This document shows, in pieces, positions 49,080-61,089 of a DNA stretch of 64,000 nucleotides; the stretch's first letter is position 1; the number at the start of each line of letters is the position of its first letter. Below the pieces are notes generated by a model, which saw only the letters and a list, made by a program, of their open reading frames with translations, was not told where the DNA came from and did not search any database. This DNA comes from Chrysomallon squamiferum (lineage: Eukaryota; Mollusca; Gastropoda; Neomphalida; Peltospiridae): the NCBI GenBank assembly GCA_012295275.1, contig CM022665.1, positions 23,086,002-23,150,001 on the forward strand, read 5' to 3'. Position numbers and translations under genes: made by a program.

Positions 49080-50170
49080 CTTCTGACTTGCAGCCGCCGT
49101 TAATTAACCACTCAAGAAAATTGCTTTTGCAAAACCGCTTATGACTTACTTAGCCAGTGTTCTTCAGAACCGGCTATATATCTACTTAAACTATATAAAT
49201 TGCTTTTATTAATATTTGCCTTGACCTCTGCAACAAATTTCTGAAAGCACCATGTTCCCATAATCGACACAAAAAGATATAAACATCTTGAACTGCTCAT
49301 TATCGACCGAGCCGTATCTACCTCACATCTCAGACCCACAGAGAGCCGACGAGAGAAAACTATCTTGTCAGGTGTCAAAGTGTTTCAAAGGCTACAAATT
49401 TAATCCAGTCACATCCTTTTGATTTGTCAATAAACAGTAATTCATCGCTTGGGTCTTTTGGCTGAACTAGTCGCAGGCTTAGAGCTAAGTCTTTATTAAG
49501 ATTCAATTGGCGAGTTCGAGTGTTTGTTCTTATAGAAACCCCTGCGTGTCTTCTTTCGTCTGTCGTCGACAATATTATCACCAGTCCAACGACCGCGTTC
49601 GCGACTAGCCTGGGTGCCATCAAAAGGGTGTGAAGTACACCATAATGTAGAAAATTAATTAAGTACCCATAGTTTGACCAAGCAGAAAATCGCACACTGG
49701 GTTTTCCAACAATGACCATTTATCGTGGACACCGATTTGGTCAAGCTCGTGCCGCGAGCCAACAAGGGATCCGTGGTCCCTCGTGGTCAGGGGTGACTCT
49801 TACACTCACATTAACAAGGAGGGACAAAACAGTGATCATCTTTTGTCTAGTAATGCCTACCTTTGGTCAGTAATTGATGAAAATTAGTTGCTCGAAAACC
49901 AGCTCTTCCTGAAGCCATTATGACATGGTTGCTGCTCTGACAAATTGGTAACATTTTCGAGCGCATCCATTGATACGTCGGACAAAATACTGATATTCTT
50001 TTCAGCTTTAATTATAAGTTGTCCATTATAATGGACAAGAGTTTCTCTATGAAATCAACACTACCTGGTACTGCGCCTTTGGCAATTGTAGCTGAGATCA
50101 GTCATTAGCCGGACTGGACTCGAAATAGCCGCGTGGGCATCGCCCGCAACCTGCCCATCGTTATAAAGAT
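49080..50170. other. 1.1-kb repeat-poor island downstream of SIX3/6
   Basis: No microsatellites over 1.1 kb. Holds a TAATTAA plus NKX2-1-like CCACTCAAG composite (49100-49116), two overlapping minus-strand frames (49719-49375, 114 codons, and 49378-49139, 79 codons) without recognisable domains, and a perfect 20-bp palindrome at 50019-50038. Candidate regulatory DNA. Confidence 0.35.
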
Positions 50171-50179
50171 ATATTTTCA

Positions 50180-50740
50180 GTGTACAACACCGTTACACAC
50201 CTGTCACATCTTTGGAATTACAGGTGCTGAGATTCTGTCTTTGTATTAAAATTAATAGATTCAGAAGCTCAATATTAATTTAGATGTTAATATACCATAA
50301 GTTAAATTGTTCCAGTATCTGAAAAATAATCACATAGTTACAATGTATAATTATAAACTCAGAGAATCCCAGTACACTCATAAAGGCATGTCTCACACAT
50401 ATAAATATATGTAAGAATGTATGCATCCACAGTGTATCAACACACTATACAAAACAAAATTAAATGCCATGATACCAGGAGTACCACATAGTTGCAGTTA
50501 TTTTTAAAAATAATACCAAAACAGGTAGACAGAAAGACGGACAGACAGATAGACATTCAGAGAAACAAACAAATAGGAAAAACAAAATATATTGATGAAA
50601 CAGGTTCCATCAAGACACAAACCCTGCCAATTAAGATTTCATGAAAAAAAGCTTCTGAACCATGTTTGTCTTGCTAAAAAAACAGTAGGAACCCCCTGGC
50701 CAGAAATTCATTGTTAAAACGAAAAATAAGTGTTAGGAAT
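50180..50740. other. AT-rich intergenic DNA, nothing recognised
   Basis: Short GACA-type units near 50525-50560 only. Confidence 0.45.
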
Positions 50741-50749
50741 GTGGACTAA

Positions 50750-51290
50750 GTTAACATGCTAATTTATCTGTGTTCAGCTACCGAGCCATGGGTCTTGTTG
50801 TCAAATCTCTGACCGCTTCAATTCAGACGTCATTGTGTCCGTTACCGCTGACCGCGCTCGTGCAGCCACGTCAGGGGGACCTCCTCCAGTCAAAGACGCC
50901 CCCTACCCCCGGAAGTGTCAACTAAGACAAACTGTTTTGATAGGGGAGATATATCCTGTTAGGATGGAGGTGACATTTCCAACACTGGGAAACACTGACC
51001 AACAATGATGGTGAAACAGTGAAATCATTAGCATGGCGGGGTAATACGATAATTGGGCACTGTCGTACAATGACAGGGGAAGGTTTTTCTCAGGCTGCCA
51101 AAATGAGGCGGTCTATTACAATGTTAGTAATTGAGAATGACTTCATATTATCATACCGCAGTGGAATATCAAAGTTGTTAGTTACATGTCTATAATTACT
51201 CGTATTAGCATGCTGGCGACATACCAGCGAAAACATTGACTGCGGTAAAGGCTAATTTGAGGTTCCTATGACAACTGTTTCTAATAAAAC
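50750..51290. other. repeat-poor GC-rich island (candidate control element)
   Basis: Includes an ETS core CCGGAAGT (50909-50916), a GACGTCA CRE-like site (50826-50832) and several TAAT cores. No exon structure. Confidence 0.35.
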
Positions 51291-51299
51291 CTACTGTGT

Positions 51300-51345
51300 A
51301 ATAATAATAATAATAATAATAATGATGATAATAATAATGATAACC
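51300..51345 (+). repeat. (AAT)n microsatellite
   Basis: About eight AAT units, then GATAAT variants. Confidence 0.9.
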
Positions 51346-51349
51346 AGCG

Positions 51350-51890
51350 AAATCGAAAACGACAATTTTAATGACGATCTATAACAGCAATAATAAGAGT
51401 ATAGAAAAATAACACCAAACAGAAAAGAAGAAAAACAAAAAACCTCAGAAAGCTTCTTCGTTTACAGTGATTACGAGGCAGCTATGACATTGCGACAAAG
51501 ATCAGCAATAACAATATGTAAAGATAGAGTAATCACCTTTGTTTACTTGGCAATGTGGATGTTTTACAAATAAAACACGCTGGATAAATGTTTCGTATTT
51601 GCTTGCTATAAGCACCATACAACGGGCTGCTTACGTCAAGCATTAATATTTCTGATCGTCTAATATCAAGTGAAAGGATGAGAAGTGCATGCAAACATTT
51701 TGTAATCAGAGAGCTTCGTACATTTTTTTCACTATTGTTGACATTTGAATCTGTAAAAACGAATATAACAGATGCTAAAAGAATATTTAAGAAATAAAGA
51801 ATTGTAATCGAGAGCCGATATTATTCGGATAATTTATACCGCAAAGACTTTCAACACTGGTAACTTGCTGGCATTGAAAACATGAAAAAA
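51350..51890. other. intergenic DNA, nothing recognised
   Basis: Ordinary unique sequence without frames or motifs of note. Confidence 0.4.
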
Positions 51891-51902
51891 AAAATATATG
51901 TA

Positions 51903-52110
51903 TAGATAGATAGCCAGCCAGCCAGTCAGACAGACAGATAGATATAGAGATATATATAGATAGATAAATGGATAGAAAGCTAGACAGAAGGGAGGACGGA
52001 TTCGCGAATGGACAGATGGATGGATGGATGAAAGGATGGATGGACGGACAGAAAGACGGATGGACTGATAGACAGTACATTGATAGATAGATAAATAGAT
52101 AGACAGAGAG
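51903..52110 (+). repeat. degenerate GATA/GACA/GGAT/GCCA tract
   Basis: About 200 bp of GATA-derived tetranucleotides in varied sub-blocks; the 114-codon minus-strand frame (poly-Ser/Ile/His) is its translation. Confidence 0.85.
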
Positions 52111-52173
52111 ACAGATAAAATATAGAATCATTACTTTACTTTGTTTTAATACTTTGCTAATTATTTGATTTTA

Positions 52174-52189
<16 letters not shown>

Positions 52190-52204
<15 letters not shown>

Positions 52205-52420
52205 GTTGTTGTTGTTGTTTGTTATATGGATGTAGGACTGTGTTTTTTTTCTTAAATATATGGTTGGTTTGAAGCATCTATATTCAAGACATCTGAAATT
52301 ATTTGTATTATCAATATTTTTCCTTTTTGTCATCTTTTTTTTTTTTTTTTTCTTATTGTTGTTGTTGTTCTTCTTCTTATTATTATTACTCATTTTCTTA
52401 TTTTTATTATTATTATCGTT
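52190..52420 (-). repeat. poly(T), GTT and ATT/TTC tracts
   Basis: T runs near 52190-52204 and 52337-52351 followed by mixed TTG, TTC and ATT units. Confidence 0.75.
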
Positions 52421-52429
52421 AACATTATA

Positions 52430-53338
52430 TTTACACTTTTACGATATTTAGTCATTTAATTAAGAAATCAATGAAAATTGTTTCGTTTCAATCAAAACAT
52501 TTATTTAGCTATTACTATATTAAATAAATATATAAACATATATATATACATATACATACATGCATACATAATATTATTAAAAACATAAAAATAAAAAGGT
52601 AACAAAAGTAATTATGAAAACAAATCATACAGAATTTGTTCCTTGGTTTACAAAAGAAAATCATATAGATGCACCATAACAATAATAATAATAGAGAAAT
52701 AGAAATAAAATAACGTAGTTGTTTCTAAATGTTCCACTAAATGTTCCTGCAATGTAATAAAGATATCATCTTCTTATTTTTTTATTTTTTTTTTTTTGGA
52801 AGAAAAATACTTTCTTAGTAGCTGAATGGAAACTCTTCAAAAACTTAGTTGATGTTATAATTAATCCTCTTCCTTGCAGTAAAAACCAATTGTATTCTCT
52901 TGCCAATATCTGATACAAAATCTTTCCCTTTAGCCGATTCGATGTCACCAAGACGCCCTTATTTATTTTGGTAATAGATTTCCGCCATCATTTTTATTCT
53001 CGAAATTTCGCTTTTCTCTCCGTCTTTTATTTCAAACTTAAATTTTTTTTTCAAGTCAGATTTCTCAGTATGTTTATCTAAACCATATTTAGCTGTGCAG
53101 ATCGTCTTTTCATTTGAATATTGACCCAGAAATGTAATATTTATTTTCTATTTACTAAGACTGATATTGTTTTCCATTATTTTATTAAAATGATTTATTA
53201 GTTTGCTGTTGTTTTTTGTTTGTTTAAAATGTAGAATAGTAAATAATGGATATAAACCAGTGAACAGTTTGGAATGTATTTATTTATTTATTCTTATTCT
53301 TATTCTTACAGTTGTTATTATTATATTATATTAGATGA

Positions 53339-53340
<2 letters not shown>
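52430..53340. other. AT-rich intergenic DNA
   Basis: T runs near 52776-52797; nothing coding. Confidence 0.45.

Positions 53341-53342
<2 letters not shown>

Positions 53343-53425
<83 letters not shown>
53343..53425 (+). repeat. (GA)41 microsatellite
   Basis: 83 nt of perfect GA, the longest purine-only dinucleotide tract in the window. Confidence 0.97.
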
Positions 53426-53428
<3 letters not shown>

Positions 53429-53429
53429 T

Positions 53430-54160
53430 AAAAAATAATTTGTTTTAGTCTCACATTATTATTGTCTTAGAGAAGGAGACGGTATTGATCCCAGGACTTT
53501 CAGGTACTCATGTCTATACTATAATCAATGACTAGCCGTGACTGGTCAAAATGCAGAAGAACCTGTTTACACATATTCTGTTTATTTAGTTATCATGATC
53601 TCAAATGATAATGTCACTGGTTACACGTTGATTAAACATGGTAGATATTGACACAGTCATCTCATCGCATATTTGAAGATGATACTTTTAATATTTGTAT
53701 AATACTCGGAAAAATCTCTTCACACTTCAGAAAATATTTCTATGATGTTTACATCTTCTACGGCACTTTAATCCTTAATGATCAAGAGATCTTGAATTAT
53801 AATTTTTTTTCTTCACTACGTTTTGTTCATCATAATTTGAAGATGTCTTGCAATAATGATCATAAATTTTTATTTCAAACATTCCGGATTAATGAACAGT
53901 GCTCACTGAATAAGAATTCTTAAAACGTAGAAAAATGTTGATAACGTATCCACGATATTAATATCTAAAGCTCATAACGTTTTATTTAAAAAAGTGTTTC
54001 ATAATACGCAGTGAGAAATATGAAACAAAAATTATATTTGTTTGGTATCTCACCAAAATTAGTGTGCTCTGTTATTTATGTCCTATCTGGGTAGCTAGAA
54101 CGTAAAGAAATAAACATCTGTGGGTGTCTGCGCATGCATCTGGGCGCACTCACGCAGAGA
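53430..54160. other. intergenic DNA with weak B-box-like motif
   Basis: The minus strand near 53486-53502 reads CCTGGGATCAATACCG, loosely B-box-like. A 91-codon AT-rich frame at 53648-53923 shows no family features. Confidence 0.3.
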
Positions 54161-54165
54161 AAAAA

Positions 54166-54167
<2 letters not shown>

Positions 54168-54203
<36 letters not shown>
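54168..54203 (+). repeat. poly(A)36
   Basis: Uninterrupted A run after an imperfect A-rich lead. Confidence 0.95.
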
Positions 54204-54205
<2 letters not shown>

Positions 54206-54400
54206 AATAACCTACAGATAAAGAAGCGATGGAACAATCACTGATAATCCCTTTTTTTGAATTTTGGTTTTTGTTGTTGTTGTTAATATTATTACCATTA
54301 TTACCATTATTATTATTAAACAAAAATGAAATAATAAATAAATAAATAAAAACATTATTTGTTCACAACAATAGCCATAATATACTTCGCGATGTGTTTG

Positions 54401-54401
<1 letters not shown>

Positions 54402-54435
<34 letters not shown>

Positions 54436-54445
54436 TTGTCTCTGT

Positions 54446-54520
<75 letters not shown>
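54402..54520 (+). repeat. compound (TCTG)n(TC)n(TG)35 microsatellite
   Basis: TCTG units to 54424, CT units, then 70 nt of perfect TG (54451-54520). Confidence 0.97.
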
Positions 54521-54524
<4 letters not shown>

Positions 54525-54689
54525 ATATTAATTTAGCCGTTCTTATTTTATTTCACTATTTAATTTTATATCAGCCACTCTCAAACCTCATTCATTCATT
54601 CGTTCATTCATTGTATCATTTTATTATGTTTGCTTTTAATACTTTCAAACATCCATAAAAACAACTAGCTGCTGAAATACGCAGTCATA

Positions 54690-55560
54690 CCGAAATTGTA
54701 ACATCTGTACAAGAATGAATCAAATGAACATTATAAACAGTTGTGGATACCGGTAACGATATTGGTCAGCGTTAATGAGATAGAATTATTCAGGACAGGT
54801 ATTGATATTTTAATGATATTACAAGTAGGCCTACTTCTAATTACGCTTTTTCTGCAGGTCGATGCCCTGTGACCTCTGTATGTTAAAAGCGATACATTTA
54901 ACACGTTACGAAAGCCTTCATATGAAAATCAATAGGTATGTACTGAATTTCAACCGCAACCAGAATCTATAAACATGAGCTTTATTTCACCAATGTGATC
55001 AATTGGTCGTGAACGGGCAACAGTAACTACATCCAAGATGTAAAAGCGGCGATGAGCGGGTGCAAACGAGATTTGCCGCGGATCGTTTCCTTCGCTGAAA
55101 AGGTTGGGTGAAATATAATGCAAGAACGTCACACACACAATTACCCGTCCATACGCTGCGGGCAGATGACAAGGGTTTAGTTCGCCTCGCTGCCTGGGCA
55201 TAAAGAGGTGTAACAAAATTTCAAATTAGAGTGTGGCAAAGCGCTAGATCTTGCTAGCTCGTTGGCGGAAAATTGTCGAAAATTGGCAAGGAGGGGGCCG
55301 CTCATTTCAGTATCGCTTGCAGGGGCCCGCTACACCATCTGCTGTTTGCGAGATAAGAGTTTCTCTTTGGCCATTCTCTGATTCCACTTTTGGGTTTCAA
55401 TCCAGTTGTCTACTATTGTGTTTTAATTGGTGAACAGTGCAGTCGCTTTTTACCTCAAAAGAAACTTTAAAAGAAAGCTGAGCCGAGCTTTCACAGCGAC
55501 GTGTAGATAAAGCTACATATCATTTCTAAACTAATGTGCGAGGAAATTAGTAAAGCCAAT
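54690..55560. other. repeat-poor GC-richer island
   Basis: About 850 bp with no microsatellite. Contains the perfect palindrome AAGTAGGCCTACTT (54823-54836) and an 88-codon minus-strand frame without recognisable domains (55216-54950). Candidate control element. Confidence 0.35.
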
Positions 55561-55719
55561 CATCCGAAGTGTAAAGTTGATATTTTTATCTTCCAGGCAT
55601 AAAAATATCTAGGCCTGAACGATGATTAGCTAAATTAGTGTTTTGAAAAAATAGAAAAATTCATAGAACAGTTGCTAAATGTTTAAGTTATCTGAACCTA
55701 CCTGGTTGATGAGATAGAC

Positions 55720-55745
55720 AAAAAAAAAAAAAAAAAAAAAAAAAA
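55720..55745 (+). repeat. poly(A)26
   Basis: Uninterrupted A run followed by A/GAAA-rich DNA. Confidence 0.9.
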
Positions 55746-55914
55746 GCCTGAAAAAAACAAGAAAAAAATTGAAAGAAAGAAAAAGAAAAAACTAAAAGCT
55801 ACAAATAGTTTTTTTCTCCTCGTATAATATCCGAGTTTTAAACTGTGAGAAAAGGAAATTGAAATACAGAAAAATAATACGTCGAGAAAAGCGTAGAGGT
55901 TGCTTTTACTGTTT

Positions 55915-55977
55915 AGTAGTAGTAGTAGTAATAGCAGCAGTAGTAGTAGTAATAGTAGTAGTAACAGTAGTAGTAAT
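55915..55977 (+). repeat. imperfect (AGT)n microsatellite
   Basis: AGT units with AAT and AGC variants. Confidence 0.9.
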
Positions 55978-56084
55978 GTTATGTATTCATTGTGAATTAT
56001 AATGTAAATAAGTAATAAAAAAATATATTAACCACTGCAACAAATATGACAAACAAACAAAGCAATTATTCAATAAAAAAAATA

Positions 56085-56126
56085 CAGAAATACAGAAATA
56101 CATAAATACATAAATAAATAAATACA

Positions 56127-56164
<38 letters not shown>
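56085..56164 (+). repeat. (AAAT)n microsatellite
   Basis: Imperfect then perfect AAAT units. Confidence 0.9.
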
Positions 56165-56166
<2 letters not shown>

Positions 56167-56345
56167 AGTGTAATGCAGTAGCTTTAATACTAACAATAAC
56201 AACAACAACAACACTAACAACAGCAGCAGCAATTATAGAAGACACAAGGTAAAAAGATAAAAATATATTTGGCTTGATTCTTCCAGATTAATATCACTGT
56301 AGGACTATCATCATTTCCAACTACATTAAATAATAATAATAATTA

Positions 56346-56373
56346 AAATAATAATAATAATAAAAATAAAAAA

Positions 56374-56429
<56 letters not shown>
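56346..56429 (+). repeat. (AAT)n microsatellite
   Basis: About 18 perfect units at 56375-56428 after imperfect ones. Confidence 0.95.
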
Positions 56430-56430
<1 letters not shown>

Positions 56431-56682
56431 CAAATATAACAATAATTTTAAAAATAATAAAAATAACATAAAATATTAATAATAAAGACAAGAAAATATA
56501 AATGTTTTCTCATTCGATCAATTTATTTTGTGAATCACATCAAGTTACACATCTGTTACAGTCATATGATAGCCCTTGATTACTTTGTGTTGTAATAGTG
56601 TAAAGCATACCAGTAGATTAAAACGTAGTGATTAAATATAACAGGATGTTAATTGTTAGCCAGAAAAATATTTATCATTGTT

Positions 56683-56885
56683 ATCATCATCATCATCATC
56701 ATCATTATTTTTCTTATTTATATTCTTATTATTATTATCTTCATCATCATTATCGTTATCATCCTTATTATTGTTATTTTAATTGTTATTATCATTATCA
56801 TCATCATTATCCTTATTATTGTTGTTGTTTTTGTTTTTGTTATTGTTGTTATTATGATTGTTGTTGTTGTTATTGTTATTATTTC
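56683..56885 (+). repeat. long ATC/ATT/GTT trinucleotide tract
   Basis: 200 bp of mixed units translating as poly-Ile, poly-His/Tyr or poly-Thr by frame. Confidence 0.9.
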
Positions 56886-56899
56886 TTTAAAAATATATA

Positions 56900-57650
56900 T
56901 GTTTTTTTTTAATATATGGTAAAAAAAATTGGAACAAAATATCTTTAAATTAATGTACATGAGAGAGAACGTGATAGAACATGGTAGACGTGTATATGTA
57001 CAATAATAATAACAACAGCAACAATAAATAAATAAATAAATGTATAGATATGAACATGTCTATAAAATACGCCCATGCATATGTGCAAGAGCGCTGAAAG
57101 TAACGGTACATGTTGATGTAAATGCTTTAATTTAGAATTTTGACCTTATTAAATAATTGATAATACTGATGACAAACAAGACAAAAACCAGGACGTATCA
57201 GAATTAATTAGGATTGCTTAGGATGTGCTAGTGTAATATCGCGTGTTAAATGATACACACCACTCACAAATACAATAATGAAGAATGAGATTTGGAAACC
57301 GAGGGAAAAAATAAAAAAGATATGAAGAAAAAAATATGTATTAATGTTATGATAAATGTAAACAGATTAAATATATTATTTAAGTACGTTTAGAAATTAC
57401 TAGCTTTTGTTGTTTTGTACCTTTTCTTTTACTCATATATTAGTTTAAAAATAGCAATAGAAGCTGTAATACTGCTACATCATCAACAACAGCAGCAACT
57501 ACATCAACTACAACAATAATAATGATAGCTATTTTCTAAATGTACATGTATATATTTTATATATTAGCAGTTAACAAGGTTAATTTAATAGTTTCCTCCA
57601 AAAATTAGCCTATAATTGAAAATATTAAGTTAAAATTAGACAAAATGAAA
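56900..57650. other. AT-rich intergenic DNA
   Basis: Short AAAT and CAA units; nothing else recognised. Confidence 0.45.
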
Positions 57651-57655
57651 TAACA

Positions 57656-57679
57656 ATAATGATAATGATGATGATAATG

Positions 57680-57723
<44 letters not shown>

Positions 57724-57725
57724 TA
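57656..57725 (+). repeat. (AAT)n microsatellite with GAT variants
   Basis: GAT-interrupted lead then about 16 perfect AAT units. Confidence 0.95.
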
Positions 57726-57929
57726 ATAATAAATAATAATAAAGTCAAATAATAGTAATAATAATAACCTGCAGTCAGAGTTTACTTTGTTCTTTGTTAC
57801 ATATAATAATAACAGTTCAATAAAAATCTCTACAGCTCGTAGCTTTATTTATCATTTACATTTATTTTGTAATAAAACCTAAAAAAAGATCTAGCAGATA
57901 TACGAAATGAAATTATGATAGCTTTTGAT

Positions 57930-58760
57930 AACATCAGTAATATACTGAAACATGGCTGATGTATCTACCTGTCCGTGCACATGTGTTGATTACACTTTAT
58001 CTACATTGGCGACGGCTAAACCGCTGAGTTCGACAACGCGGTGTATTTATAATTATAATAAACGATAGTTTTCAAACGACAAAAGGAAAATAATTGTTTG
58101 GTGCATCAGATGCGAGATAAACATTCGTTTTAAAACGTTAATTACGAGTGTACAATGTCGGACATTGTTCGTAAGTCAAACAATAAAGTAGGGACCTGTC
58201 GACACTCGTGGCAGCCTGGCCGATTTTACGTGAGGGGTCAAGTAAAAGATTTAATAACGCCTGGGTCAAGCCGATAGTTGTTATGTGACGGTCCGCCTGT
58301 CAGTGCTACGGCTTAATCTACCGTCTACCCCGCCCATGTAATCAGAAAACTAACCAACCCTTTCAAATTACACTCAGAGGGATGACAGTTTGCGCAGGCG
58401 CATCAGGCCTCTCAGCTGGTGCGCTGGCGGAGATAAACGAACGAGCTAAGCAGTAACTTCATTATGAAGTCGATTGAATTGATATTTCTCCGCTTATCCC
58501 GCTGCGCTGAATATCAGTCTTTTGTGAATAAGCCATCTGCACTTCTAAAAGCCAGCACAGCTCGCGATTAACAGTTTATACTGCATAGTCAGGCCCATAT
58601 CGAAACTGGCATTCTAAGATTAAATGTTGACACATGATTCGGTGATTGGCTCTTGTGGGAGTTAGTATTTTTCCTATTGTAAAAGGTGTATGATGCATAT
58701 CCGAGTCCCACGTTAAAAGCCGTATCTGAAGTCAGAGCTAAATTTTTTTTTTAGAAATAC
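57930..58760. promoter_or_regulatory. candidate control region / promoter-like island
   Basis: About 830 bp free of simple repeats and GC-richer than its flanks. It carries a perfect NRF1-type TGCGCAGGCGCA (58391-58402), SOX-like ACAATAAAG, homeodomain TAAT cores and a TAATCT site. NRF1 sites are typical of CpG-type promoters, so a transcript may start here, but no exon was recognised. Confidence 0.35.
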
Positions 58761-58769
58761 ATTTAATAC

Positions 58770-59155
58770 CGAAACGAATTAGTTATGTCGCCTCCGTAAT
58801 TTTCTTGGGAAATGTATGCTTGATGTGTTTTACATACAAGCCGAAATTTGTTCTGAAAGATGATTTTAATAATTGGTTATTTATTGGTTAAATATCGCTA
58901 GTGATTTTTATTTTTCGAAATAATTATATCTTAAAAATTAAAATCAATACGTTAAATGAAAAAGGAAATGAAACAGTGGGAAACGAGAAATATTATCGAC
59001 TAAGGAAATACATGCATACCCACGCACACGGCCTACACAGACACATATGATTGAAAAAGTAAATAATTATCATAAAGTAAAAAAAACGAAATAATTTTTT
59101 TATTTTATTTATTTTTTAAACTGGCTGTAATAATATGCAACAATTTTTGTATTTA
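58770..59155. other. AT-rich intergenic DNA, nothing recognised
   Basis: No features of note. Confidence 0.45.
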
Positions 59156-59162
59156 CCTATTG

Positions 59163-59245
59163 AATAAAATAAAATAAAATAAAATAAAATAAAATAAAAT
59201 AAAATAAAATAAAATAAAATAAAAATAAAAAATAAAATAAAATAA
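59163..59245 (+). repeat. (AAAAT)12 microsatellite
   Basis: Perfect pentamers to about 59222, then imperfect. Confidence 0.95.
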
Positions 59246-59674
59246 CTGTGTCTCAATATATTTCATCTTAGATCAACATTCGAAATGCAGTGCATATTCA
59301 GTGATACTGAACTAATATTATTTGTTAATATTAACAAGTCCTTTAAAACATTTAATAAATAAACAAAAGAAAATGTAAACAGTTTATAGTATACTGCCGC
59401 TGTTAATAGTGCCAAGTTATTTTGACGTCATAGATGCAAAACTCTTCATCACATAATAAATTTGTCATCACTGATGGATTTAGCTTTTAAATTAATTTTT
59501 AACAGTTATTGTTTTTATTTATATATGGCTGATACAGTCTTTTACATTTGTTTAACCGTTGTGAAATGACCACATCAGATACCGTCCACTAAATGAATAA
59601 GACATCACACTTTTAAATGGAATTTGTTTGTGAGGTATTAAGGAAAATAAAATTTGATTTACTAATTTATTAAC

Positions 59675-59675
<1 letters not shown>

Positions 59676-59723
<48 letters not shown>
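59676..59723 (+). repeat. (AAT)16 microsatellite
   Basis: Perfect units; poly-Tyr frame on the minus strand is an artefact. Confidence 0.95.
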
Positions 59724-59725
<2 letters not shown>

Positions 59726-59739
59726 TGTCCAGAATACAA

Positions 59740-60990
59740 GAGACAAGTGGAAGAGTGTTAATATTTAAACCTTTAGAACACGTCACTTATCAACCTTTGC
59801 TTCTAATACGTAAAACATCTTCCATTAATGGACGGGCTCTGTATTTGGAATGAAGTCTTTCCGTTAAGGGTTATGACAACAACAAAAATGTATATTCTCT
59901 CACAGAGAAGAAAGATGTCACGTCCTTTGATACATCACTCATGGTACGTTGGCTGTAAAGACCAGTTTCAGTTTGGGTGAACTGAAGAAGATTAATCATG
60001 CAATAATTATGTGACTCTCCTGGCAAGCAACTGACAACGGAACAACAAGTAAAATTAAGTAAAAATGGAAAGTATAAAGAAAAATGCTTTGTCGTTTTTA
60101 AGCTGGAAATGAGAAAAATATTCGCGAGCACTGTTTGCTGCGTCTTCATCCGTGAAATGTTTCCCTTTTTAATATCAAATTTAATCAGAATGTTGTCAAA
60201 TCGGGTTAATAAAAAAAAAGTCTATAATTTTCGTATTAGCGCTGTTGTTTTCGTTTTTTAATCTAGATATGGATGTTTAGTTGTTTGAGTTAGTAAGACA
60301 TCCCGCAGCGTAATCGTCTTCAGTTCCACCTGGTTCCGATTCAGAGGCAAACCATTATGAAGGTGTTCAGAGGTTAAATAATAAATTAAAACTAATACGG
60401 ATATAAAACCTTGTAAAACTCATACGAAAACCAGCAGGCGAAAACATTTCAATTAAGTAGAACAAAACAAAATTAGTTTGTATAATAATAAAGATGATAA
60501 TGCATTCCGGGCTTAGAAATGTCACTGGATTTTGACTTTGGTTTCAGATGAGGTTAGTTTTGATTTATTAAAAGTCTGTAATCTTTCGAAAGATGGTGTC
60601 TTGATAGCTCATGTGAAAAAAAAAAAAAAAAAAAAATACACAACAACAACAAAAAATACACACAAAAAAACCCCGTCTATCATATTAGTAATGATAACTA
60701 TAACTCAAAGGCTGAGAATTTCTTTGTTTGTTGTTTTTTGTGGGTTTTTTTTTGTTTTATCTAATAAAGTGCCATTTACTACACTGCAACGTATAGTAAG
60801 AAGTGTATGTACGCATGTACGTATGTATGTTTGTGTGTATGTTTTTATACATGTATGTTGTTTTATGTATGTATGTACGTAATTATTCGTGTATGTTTAT
60901 CGTGACTGTATATCTGAATAATGTGTTAACAAATATATTTATGACAGTATCAGGAATAAACATTTGTTGTCTTTTTCTGACATTGTTCTA
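59740..60990. other. intergenic DNA
   Basis: Mostly unique sequence with poly(A) at 60617-60637 and a TATG-type tract at 60803-60875. Short frames on both strands lack protein-like character. Confidence 0.4.
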
Positions 60991-61004
60991 GATATCAGAT
61001 ATCT

Positions 61005-61080
61005 TTAACAAGACTCGAACGTGTGACATTTAACCACCCGTACTAACAGGCTGTCTGTGATACCTCTGGCTAAACTTTAA
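61005..61080 (-). repeat. tRNA-promoter-like relic (possible SINE head)
   Basis: On the minus strand, an A-box-like TAGCCAGAGGTA (61061-61072) is followed after about 40 nt by a B-box-like CACGTTCGAGTCT (61011-61023). The spacing is usual for RNA polymerase III promoters in tRNAs and tRNA-derived SINEs. It does not fold into an intact tRNA by eye. Confidence 0.3.
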
Positions 61081-61089
61081 AGTCCAATT

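Noticed and set aside
54950-55216. 88-codon minus-strand frame in a GC-richer island
   Set aside because: No signal peptide, domain or splice evidence; treated as candidate regulatory DNA.
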